Below, in pieces: positions 57,877-64,000 of a DNA stretch of 64,000 nucleotides. The stretch spans positions 1 through 64,000 of the forward strand of contig JAMLGK010000004.1 of the NCBI GenBank assembly GCA_023957995.1. The letters run 5' to 3'. The number at the start of each line of letters is the position of its first letter. Position 1 is the first letter of the stretch. The notes beneath the pieces are model-generated. The model was not told the DNA's origin. It was given only the letters and a program-made list of their open reading frames with translations, and did no database searches. The position numbers and the translations under genes were made by a program. This DNA comes from Microthrixaceae bacterium. GTDB taxonomy: Bacteria > Actinomycetota > Acidimicrobiia > Acidimicrobiales > Microtrichaceae.

Positions 57877-58695
57877 CTAACCGGGGATTCGCTCCGCCGC
57901 CTGGAGCCTGCTCCGCAGGTGCAGGACCGCCTTGGTGTGGATCTGGCACACACGCGACTCGGTGACTCCGAGTACCTGGCCGACCTCCTGCAGGGTCATG
58001 CTCTCGTAGTAGTAGAGCGTGAGCACCAGCTTCTCGCGCTCGGGAAGCTCGTTGATGGCCTGTCCCAGCAACTGTCTGGTCTCCGCCACCTCGAACGCAC
58101 CCATCGGACCGTGGACCGAGGTGTCGGCGATGGTGTCGCCGAGCGTTATCGCCTCACCCTTGTCGCCGGGCACGGCCAGGATCTCGTCCAGCGCCGCCAG
58201 GCCAACCTGGGAGATCTGGTTGAGCGCCGTCTGGAGCTGGTCGTCGGTCCATTCGAGTTCGGCCGAGAGTTCGGCGTCGGTGGCCGGACGGTGGTGCAGC
58301 GCCTCGAGCTTCGCGATGGCCTTCTCGATCTGACGCAACTTCGAACGCACCGAGCGCGGCACCCAGTCGATCGAACGCAGCTCGTCGAGGATCGCTCCCT
58401 TGATGCGGCTGATCGCGTAGGTCTCGAACTTGTATCCGCGCTCGGGTTCGAACTTGTCGATCGCATCGATCAGGCCGAACATCCCGTAACTCACCAGGTC
58501 GGCCTGTTCCACGTTCGGCGGGAGCCCGACCGCTACCCGGCCCGCGACGTACTTGACCAACGGCGAGAAGTGGACGATCAGCGCTTCTCGTGAGGAGGCG
58601 GAACCGTTCTCCTTGTAGGTCGCCCAGAGTTCGTTGAGCTCGTCGGTCCCCTTTCGGGGCGCGGAATTGCGACTGGCGCGCGAGGTGGTGCGCAT
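57877..58695 (-). CDS. whiG: FliA/WhiG-type RNA polymerase sigma factor
   Basis: A 272-aa sigma-70 family protein of the FliA/WhiG group: region 2 with DLVSYGMFGLIDAIDKFEPE and YKFETYAISRIKGAILDELR followed by DWVPRSVR, region 3, and region 4 (LPEREKLVLTLYYYESMTLQ, then VGQVLGVTESRVCQIHTKAV). In Streptomyces, whiG controls sporulation and sits at the same place between xerC/dprA and rpsB, which supports the symbol by synteny. No flagellar or sporulation genes are in the window, so the regulon is open. ATG shares 1 nt with the xerC stop. Confidence 0.9.
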   Translation of the reverse strand: MRTTSRASRNSAPRKGTDELNELWATYKENGSASSREALIVHFSPLVKYVAGRVAVGLPPNVEQADLVSYGMFGLIDAIDKFEPERGYKFETYAISRIKGAILDELRSIDWVPRSVRSKLRQIEKAIAKLEALHHRPATDAELSAELEWTDDQLQTALNQISQVGLAALDEILAVPGDKGEAITLGDTIADTSVHGPMGAFEVAETRQLLGQAINELPEREKLVLTLYYYESMTLQEVGQVLGVTESRVCQIHTKAVLHLRSRLQAAERIPG

Positions 58696-59684
58696 CAGTT
58701 CGCCCTCGGGTGGGCCTGTGTGTAGGCCGCGCGGAGACGTTCGCGACTCACGTGGGTGTAGATCTGTGTCGTCGCGACATCGGAATGCCCCAGGAGTTCC
58801 TGCACCACACGTAGATCGGCACCACCGTCGAGAAGATGAGTGGCGAAGGTGTGCCGCAGCGCGTGGGGATGTGTGGGCGAGGGCGCCCGACGGTCGAGGA
58901 TGCGCCTCACATCCCTGGGCGTGAGCGGATGACCCCGCAGGTTGTGGAACACCAGGTCAGCCGGATCCGCCGGTCTGGTGAGGTCGATCACACTGTCCTC
59001 GCTCGCAGCCACGTCGACCTGCTGGAGATGGCGGTCGCGCCCCCACTGGAGCCACTCCCGCATCGCGTCCACAGCGGGGTCGGACAGCGGAACCACGCGC
59101 TGCTTGGAACCCTTGCCCCAGACCGTCATCCGCGACCGACCCAGATCCACATCGCCGAGACGGAGACCACAGAGCTCCGACACACGCAACCCGGAGCCGT
59201 AGAGGATCTCCAGCACCAGGCGGTCGCGGAGTCGGCGTTCGGGTGGGTCCTCCGACACGCCGGCACGGCCGTCGGGAGAGTCGGGTTGGTCGTCCAGCAT
59301 GCGGTGCAACTCCTCCGCACGCAGCACGCGCGGGAGCTTCGAGGACCCGCTCGGGGCTCGCAGGGCGACGGTGGGATCGGTGACGACGAGGTCGTTGGCC
59401 TCGGCCCAGGCGAAGTAGCGACGCAGCGATGCGGCCACTCTCGCCATCGTCCGGGGCGCCCGGCCCAGAGATCTCAGATGCGCGAGGTAGCGCCGCAGCG
59501 TGGTGAGGTCCACCTCGGAGGGGGACTCCACCTCGCCGCCGAGCCATCCGGCAAGGCGATTCACGTCGCCGCAGTAGAGGTGGACCGTGTTCGAGGACAG
59601 AGCGAGTGACGCCGCGAACTCATCGACCTTCCAGGCCTCGTTGACCTCAAAGCCGATCTGTTCGGAGCCAACCTGCTTCGACAT
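58695..59684 (-). CDS. xerC: Tyrosine recombinase XerC/XerD-like
   Basis: A 329-aa tyrosine recombinase with N-terminal SAM-like domain (~25-115) and catalytic domain (~135-329). Active-site residues: Arg in GSGLRVSELCGL, Lys in GKGSKQR, His-x-x-Arg in HPHALRHTFATHLLDGG, His in LLGHSDVATTQ and Tyr in IYTHVSRERL. Probably resolves chromosome dimers at dif. ATG 59684 has AGGGGTG upstream; GTG 59693 is an alternative. In the conserved dprA-xerC-whiG order, so housekeeping rather than an integrase of a mobile element. Confidence 0.92.
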   Translation of the reverse strand: MSKQVGSEQIGFEVNEAWKVDEFAASLALSSNTVHLYCGDVNRLAGWLGGEVESPSEVDLTTLRRYLAHLRSLGRAPRTMARVAASLRRYFAWAEANDLVVTDPTVALRAPSGSSKLPRVLRAEELHRMLDDQPDSPDGRAGVSEDPPERRLRDRLVLEILYGSGLRVSELCGLRLGDVDLGRSRMTVWGKGSKQRVVPLSDPAVDAMREWLQWGRDRHLQQVDVAASEDSVIDLTRPADPADLVFHNLRGHPLTPRDVRRILDRRAPSPTHPHALRHTFATHLLDGGADLRVVQELLGHSDVATTQIYTHVSRERLRAAYTQAHPRAN

Positions 59685-59776
59685 TCGTGACACCCCTGAG
59701 TTTCCGCCAACCACCGGAGACGGACCCGCCAACGCTACCAACTACCGCTCGCGCGTGCACGACCGCTCAGAGTGAC

Positions 59777-61081
59777 CTAGATCCGCTCGATCCACCCGCT
59801 GCGGCGGGTGATCCGCGAAGCGGACTCCAGCCGCACCAGAGCAGCCGAGACCTCCATGATGTCGAGGCCCGCACGGTCAGCGAGCGTTCCCACGTCGCAA
59901 CTCTGGGCCGCCAGCAGGTCCAGCAGGGTGCTTTCGGCGCCGGAGCCGACGGGAGCACCCGCGCCCGACGCACCCCGGTGGATGGGCTGGGGACCCGTGG
60001 TCGTCTGGGCACCGAGCAGATCGAGCATCCCGATCACGTCGCCCGCGCCGGTGCAGATCTGTGCCCCATCGCGCAGGAGCCGGTGACATCCCTCGCTCGT
60101 GCTGCTGCCCAAGGGGCCGGGTACCGCCATGACCGGACGATCGCGACTGAGCGCTTCGGCGACGGTCGACATCGAGCCGCCCGACACCTCGGATTCGACC
60201 ACGACCACCACATCGGCCAACGCTGCGATCAGTCTGTTGCGAACCGGGTACCTCCACGGTGCCGAGACCGCCCCCGGGGGCACCTCACTGAGCATCGTCC
60301 CGGCACGGACCACGCTGCGTGCGAGGGACCGGTTGCGCGACGGACACGGTCGGTCGTGTCCGGCTCCGATGACGGCGGTTATCCCGGGACCGCCACCGGT
60401 TGCTGGATGCTCCCGCAGGGTCTCGAGCGCCCCCGCATGGGCCGCTGCGTCGATCCCGAGTGCGAGACCCGACACCACCTCCACGCCCGCCGCGGCCAAC
60501 TCACGTCCGAGCTGGTGTGCCACCCGCAACCCGTACTGCGACGCCTTGCGGGTGCCGACGATCGCCACCCGCGCATTCAAGGGCGGGAGCTCACGACCGC
60601 TGACGAAGAGTGCCGCTGGAGCATCCTCATCCGCAGCCAGCCTCTGCGGAACGAGGGCACCCGTGGCCACGCGGACCCCGAGTCGCCGGAGTCGCCCACC
60701 CATCACCTCGGGCAGCTCCGGGTTGGAGCGCGCCTGTCGGCCCCAACGGAGTGCGAGGCGCCCATCGATCGACGGGTCGAGCCCCTCAGCACCGGTGGGC
60801 ATCACCGGGCCCGCCCGGTCGAACAACTCCGGGGTCGCGCCGCTGCGCGGCAGCTCGCCATCCACCGGTAGGGCGCCATCCAACAGTGCGTTCCACACGC
60901 TCTGTGCGGAGGCGGCACGGAGAACCGCGCGCAATCGAGAAGGACCCATCAGGTCGAGAGCTGCCAGAGCCGCCACGTGCCCGGGCGCGCCACGATCGGC
61001 TTCGCCGTGCGCGCCAGGGCTGTGCAAGCCAGGAGGTGCCGACACGGACGATCCGGCTGGGCTCACATCGGCTGGGTTCAT
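59777..61081 (-). CDS. dprA: DNA-processing protein DprA
   Basis: A 434-aa DprA (Smf), which loads RecA on incoming single-stranded DNA. The Rossmann-like core (~165-360) shows ARVAIVGTRKASQYGLRVAH, VVSGLALGIDAAAHAGAL and RYPVRNRLIAALADVVVVVE, then SGGSMSTVAEAL. A winged-helix DML1-like C-domain (~375-434) and a long N-terminal region with a HhH-like part complete it. ATG overlaps the comM stop by 4 nt (ATGA). Gene order comM-dprA is conserved; no ComEA/EC genes are here. Confidence 0.93.
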   Translation of the reverse strand: MNPADVSPAGSSVSAPPGLHSPGAHGEADRGAPGHVAALAALDLMGPSRLRAVLRAASAQSVWNALLDGALPVDGELPRSGATPELFDRAGPVMPTGAEGLDPSIDGRLALRWGRQARSNPELPEVMGGRLRRLGVRVATGALVPQRLAADEDAPAALFVSGRELPPLNARVAIVGTRKASQYGLRVAHQLGRELAAAGVEVVSGLALGIDAAAHAGALETLREHPATGGGPGITAVIGAGHDRPCPSRNRSLARSVVRAGTMLSEVPPGAVSAPWRYPVRNRLIAALADVVVVVESEVSGGSMSTVAEALSRDRPVMAVPGPLGSSTSEGCHRLLRDGAQICTGAGDVIGMLDLLGAQTTTGPQPIHRGASGAGAPVGSGAESTLLDLLAAQSCDVGTLADRAGLDIMEVSAALVRLESASRITRRSGWIERI

Positions 61082-62580
61082 GCCGGCACCGCACACGCCG
61101 TTTCACCTCCCCTCAGCATGAGGGCTGCCCCGATGAGTTCCCTGTCGAGCGGCGCATCCTGCCCGCGCAGGTCGGCAAGGGTGAGCGCGAGCGACCGGCA
61201 TCGGTCGGCACCGCGCATGGTGAGCAGGCCCCGTTGCAGGTGGTCGCGCAGCAGTGACTCTGCCGCGGGGTCCAGCGGTGCCGCCCGGCGCAAAGCCTCA
61301 CCGCGGAGCGAACGGTTGGCGGTGACTCCCCGCTCCGACGCGCGGATCCGCGCCGCGAGCACCCGCTCGGAGACCGCTGCGGAACACTCCGCCCGTCGGG
61401 AACTGAAAGCCGTGTTCGGGTCGGGTGGCCCGACGCCGAGCCGAATGTCGAAACGGTCCATGAGAGGTCCGGACAGCCTCCGTCGGTAGCGCGCCAGCTG
61501 CGGCTCCGAACAGCTGCACCGGCCGAAGCCGAGCTGGCCACAGGGACAGGGATTGGTGGCTGCGACCAGCAGCACCCGGGCCGGAAGATCGACCGAGATG
61601 GCGGCTCGCGAGACTGCGATGCGACCCGACTCGAGCGGTTGGCGGAGTGCATCGAGATGAGCGGCGGGGAACTCGCCCAACTCATCGAGGAACAGCACCC
61701 CACCCGAGGCGAGGCTGACCTCGCCCGGACGCAACATCGTGCTGCCGCCGCCGACCATCGCGGTCATCGATGCCGTGTGGTGAGGCGCACGGAACGGCGG
61801 CAGGCGCACCAGCCCTGCACCCCGGCCCAGACGACCGGCCGCAGAATGGATCTTGGTCACCTCCATGGCGTCGTCGTCGCCCAGGAGCGGCATGATCCCC
61901 GGAAGCCGTTCGGCCAGCATGGTCTTGCCCGCGCCAGGTGGTCCGCTCATCAAGATGTGGTGCCCGCCGGCCGCGGCCACCTCGAGCGCGGCGCGGGCCA
62001 CCGCCTGGCCCAACACATCGGACAGGTCGGGCGGGACGACGCGATCTGCCTGCAGCGAAGGCTCGGGCACGACCGGCCAGGGTTGGTCACCCCGAAGTGC
62101 CGCGAGCACCTCGCCCAACGACGATGCCCCGAGTGCGTCCTCACGCACCAGGCGCGCCTCGGCGAGCACCGCCGCCGGAACCACCGGACGACCACCGCAT
62201 GCAGCCGCCAGCGGCACCATCCCCAACAACGGACGCAGGGAGCCGTCGAGACCCAGCTCCCCCAGGAAAGCCAGACCCTCCACCGACTCGACCGGGACGT
62301 GCTCCTCGGCTGCTGCCAGCGCCACCGCCATGGCGAGGTCGAGTCCGGCCCCCACCTTGCGCAGACCCGAAGGGGCGAGGTTGACCGTGGTCCGGCGGTT
62401 CGGCCAGGGACCGCCCGATGAGAGCAACGCCGAGCGGACCCGGTCGCGCGACTCCCGGCACGCGGTGTCGGGCAACCCGACGATCGTGTAGCCGGGCAGC
62501 CCGTTGCTGGTGTGGGCCTCCACGCGGACCGCGTGGCCCTCGACGCCCAGAAGACTTGCGGACTCGACGCTTGCGAGCAC
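61078..62580 (-). CDS. comM: YifB/ComM-family Mg-chelatase-like AAA+ ATPase
   Basis: A 500-aa protein: Lon-protease-S5-like N-domain (~1-170; GLPGYTIVGLPDTACRES), AAA+ module with Walker A SGPPGAGKTMLAE (~210), Walker B GVLFLDELGEF, arginine-finger region, the NPCPCGQLGFGRCSC Cys motif, and Mg_chelatase_C (~400-500). ComM is a hexameric helicase that promotes branch migration during transformation. GTG with GGAGG 6 nt upstream. Overlaps dprA by 4 nt. The Cys-rich motif is typical of the family. Confidence 0.93.
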   Translation of the reverse strand: MLASVESASLLGVEGHAVRVEAHTSNGLPGYTIVGLPDTACRESRDRVRSALLSSGGPWPNRRTTVNLAPSGLRKVGAGLDLAMAVALAAAEEHVPVESVEGLAFLGELGLDGSLRPLLGMVPLAAACGGRPVVPAAVLAEARLVREDALGASSLGEVLAALRGDQPWPVVPEPSLQADRVVPPDLSDVLGQAVARAALEVAAAGGHHILMSGPPGAGKTMLAERLPGIMPLLGDDDAMEVTKIHSAAGRLGRGAGLVRLPPFRAPHHTASMTAMVGGGSTMLRPGEVSLASGGVLFLDELGEFPAAHLDALRQPLESGRIAVSRAAISVDLPARVLLVAATNPCPCGQLGFGRCSCSEPQLARYRRRLSGPLMDRFDIRLGVGPPDPNTAFSSRRAECSAAVSERVLAARIRASERGVTANRSLRGEALRRAAPLDPAAESLLRDHLQRGLLTMRGADRCRSLALTLADLRGQDAPLDRELIGAALMLRGGETACAVPA

Positions 62581-62771
62581 CCCGTACCTCCAGTTCGACC
62601 ACCGGTTGCCCCGAGGGCACTCCGAGTGGTTGTTCGAGGTAGCCGGAGCTACGCGCCCGCCGTTCGCACACCCCGGACCCAGAGCCCGGAGCCGGGAGGA
62701 TCGGCCGGTAGGACAGAAGGTATCCGGAGGGTGCGACAGCCATGGTGGTCCCGAGGCCGCAGTGACCGATA

Positions 62772-62891
62772 ATGGACCCGATGGGCCTCAATCCTCACCG
62801 CCAACACCGACGCTCGGCAGCCGACATCGTCCTCGTGGTCGGTTGCCTGCTCGTGATCGCCGCGGTGACCACCTGGGCCATCCTGGGCTGA
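62772..62891 (+). CDS. Small membrane protein
   Basis: A 39-aa frame (or 36 aa from the second ATG at 62781) with one hydrophobic helix from about residue 17 to the end (ADIVLVVGCLLVIAAVTTWA) and a basic N-terminus (NPHRQHRRS). It is unrecognised, but codon use is like the neighbours and it is followed 6 nt later by the Zn-motif gene. Both are on the plus strand, opposite to the surrounding block, and share the divergent region with comM. Small size makes this tentative. Confidence 0.5.
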   Translation: MDPMGLNPHRQHRRSAADIVLVVGCLLVIAAVTTWAILG

Positions 62892-62897
62892 CGGCCG

Positions 62898-63116
62898 ATG
62901 CCCAGGTTCCTCGACCACACGGCCACCGCGGAGTGCGAGGTCCGGTTCGTGCAGCCCTACGAGGCCCACAAGGCCTACCTGTGTCCCGGCTGCAACCGCG
63001 ACATCCCGGAGCGCACGGGCCACGTGGTGGCGGTGCCGCTGGATGCCCCGGATCTGCGTCGCCACTGGCACCGGGGCTGTTGGACCCACCGCCTCCGCCG
63101 GGCTCCACGCGAGTAG
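62898..63116 (+). CDS. Small actinobacterial Cys/His-motif protein
   Basis: A 72-aa protein with YLCPGCNRDIPERTGHVVAV and a later RRHWHRGCW segment, giving a likely Zn-binding set (CxxC...H...C). It matches a conserved actinobacterial family often labelled ATP/GTP-binding protein without evidence for nucleotide binding. Function unknown. No strong ribosome binding site; 6 nt after the small membrane protein, so coupled translation is plausible. Converges with yraN over 58 nt. Confidence 0.75.
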   Translation: MPRFLDHTATAECEVRFVQPYEAHKAYLCPGCNRDIPERTGHVVAVPLDAPDLRRHWHRGCWTHRLRRAPRE

Positions 63117-63174
63117 TCCCTCGACGACGAGTATTCCCCCCGGGAACGAACGGTCCTCCAGGGCGAACGGCCCC

Positions 63175-63573
63175 TCAGAACGCGTCCTGGCGCACCTCCA
63201 CCGCGCTCCCGATCACACCTGCCACATCGAACCGCAGCGACCGAGCGCCCGCCGTCTCGCAGCGGAGGAACTCGAGTGCCGCCGAGCGAAGACGACCCTG
63301 TCGGCGCCGGTCCACGGCCTCGAAGGGACTTCCGAAACGCTCCGAGGTGCGGGTCTTCACCTCACAGAAGACCACGGTGGAACCCGTGCGCAACACGAGG
63401 TCGAGTTCTCCCGCGGGGCAACGCCAGTTGCGTGCGATCAGCTCGTAGCCACGTTCGAGGTACCAGGCCGCCGCCAGGTCCTCGCCATGGCGGCCCAACG
63501 CGAGGTGGGCGCCGCCGGAGTCCGGCCGCTCACGAGGTACTGGGCGGATGGACCTTGCTGGATCGACGGACAT
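63175..63573 (-). CDS. yraN: YraN family (UPF0102) putative nuclease
   Basis: A 132-aa YraN protein of the PD-(D/E)XK nuclease-like fold. Conserved [35 protein letters not shown] and [10 protein letters not shown] (GELD...EVK catalytic set) are present. Function unknown, often next to comM and rnhB. ATG 63573 follows GGAGAGG. The N-terminus before residue 25 is polar and may be extra. Confidence 0.9.
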   Translation of the reverse strand: MSVDPARSIRPVPRERPDSGGAHLALGRHGEDLAAAWYLERGYELIARNWRCPAGELDLVLRTGSTVVFCEVKTRTSERFGSPFEAVDRRRQGRLRSAALEFLRCETAGARSLRFDVAGVIGSAVEVRQDAF

Positions 63574-63689
63574 TGTCCCACCTCTCCGACAACAGCTGTC
63601 GGCTCGCCCCGACGGAATGCGGAGCAATGAGGGGGAGGAGCTGGAACTGCGAGCGCGGTCTCTTGTCCGAGAACCCCGAACGGAGAGAG

Positions 63690-64000
63690 TCAGTCGCGCT
63701 TCTCGCGCACCTTGGCGGCCTTACCGATCCGGTCACGGAGGTAGTAGAGCTTCGCCCGACGCACATCTCCGCGGGTGAACACCTCGATGTGATCGATGAT
63801 CGGCGAGTGGAGGGGGAAGGTCCTCTCCACACCCACGCTGTTGGAGAGCTTGCGGACGGTGAAGCTCTCGTGGAGCCCACTCCCCCGCCTGGCGATGACC
63901 ACGCCCTGGAACATCTGGAGACGTTCCTTGTTGCCCTCGACGACCTTCACGTGCACCTTCAAGGTGTCGCCGGCCGCGAAATCGGGGATGTCGTCCCGCA
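63690..64000 (-). CDS. rplS: 50S ribosomal protein L19 (5' end cut by window edge)
   Basis: The last 103 codons of L19 reading in from the right edge, which cuts off the start. Typical segments: [57 protein letters not shown] and [20 protein letters not shown]19 lies at the 30S-50S interface. It is 117 nt upstream of yraN, with lepB and rnhB, which often lie between, missing. Confidence 0.95.
   Translation of the reverse strand, partial: RDDIPDFAAGDTLKVHVKVVEGNKERLQMFQGVVIARRGSGLHESFTVRKLSNSVGVERTFPLHSPIIDHIEVFTRGDVRRAKLYYLRDRIGKAAKVREKRD

Noticed and set aside
1-64000. CRISPR arrays, IS elements, prophage or integrated island
   Set aside because: I saw no regularly spaced direct repeats, transposase or phage structural genes, and no att-like duplication at the tRNA-Val gene. 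The XerC-like recombinase is in its housekeeping position.

Overview
The window is a GC-rich stretch of an actinobacterial chromosome, most likely Acidimicrobiia or a close relative. The evidence is the actinobacterial gene order rplS - yraN - comM - dprA - xerC - whiG-type sigma - M23 - rpsB - tsf - pyrH - frr - cdsA - dxr - rseP - ispG, together with many GTG/TTG starts, an archaeal/eukaryal-type ProS and several apparently leaderless promoters. The assignment is an inference from gene content and order, not from a database search. I found no prophage, transposase, CRISPR array or rRNA.

Layout, left half (1-32757), accessory and metabolic genes. 1-3809: an APH-type kinase fused to a DUF6285-like domain (cut by the left edge) and two CNNM/CBS membrane proteins, all minus strand and overlapping by 4 nt. 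3910-5201: MarR regulator and a solo ABC ATPase (plus). 5235-7156: SRPBCC protein and secreted M23 peptidase. 7388-11070: thiamine operon thiN-thiB-thiP behind a TPP riboswitch. 11096-14249: Kup potassium transporter and an acyl-CoA dehydrogenase. 14462-17762: a tightly coupled trio of CrtQ-like glycosyltransferase, CrtO-like acyltransferase and an alkyl-DHAP-synthase-like flavoenzyme, which is my best candidate for an unusual lipid pathway. 17812-21516: acyl-CoA thioesterase and three pseudopilin-like genes. 21679-25440: flavin reductase, DUF488 protein and a large LuxR/ATPase regulator. 25458-31494: TIGR03086 protein, cupin, HxlR regulator, flavodoxin, a membrane protein, tRNA-Val(CAC), a J-domain membrane protein and an MFS transporter. 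31558-32757: serB.

Right half (32782-64000), almost all minus strand, is a conserved information-processing block: M16 peptidase, pnp, rpsO, alpha/beta hydrolase, ribF, truB, rbfA, infB, nusA, rimP, proS, ispG, rseP, dxr, cdsA, frr, pyrH, tsf, rpsB, degenerate M23, whiG-type sigma, xerC, dprA, comM, yraN and rplS (cut by the right edge). The genes cover RNA turnover, ribosome assembly, initiation and elongation, MEP isoprenoid synthesis (ispG, dxr), phospholipid activation (cdsA) and competence-type recombination (dprA, comM). Two small plus-strand genes lie at 62772-63116.

Regulatory signals visible by eye: a TPP riboswitch whose 3' end contains the thiN ribosome binding site; -10-like hexamers (TANNNT) placed 6-9 nt before start codons of at least eight genes, suggesting leaderless mRNAs; several strong hairpins at operon ends; and a 17-bp perfect inverted repeat inside the start of the M16 gene that shares its outer arms with a palindrome in the pnp leader.
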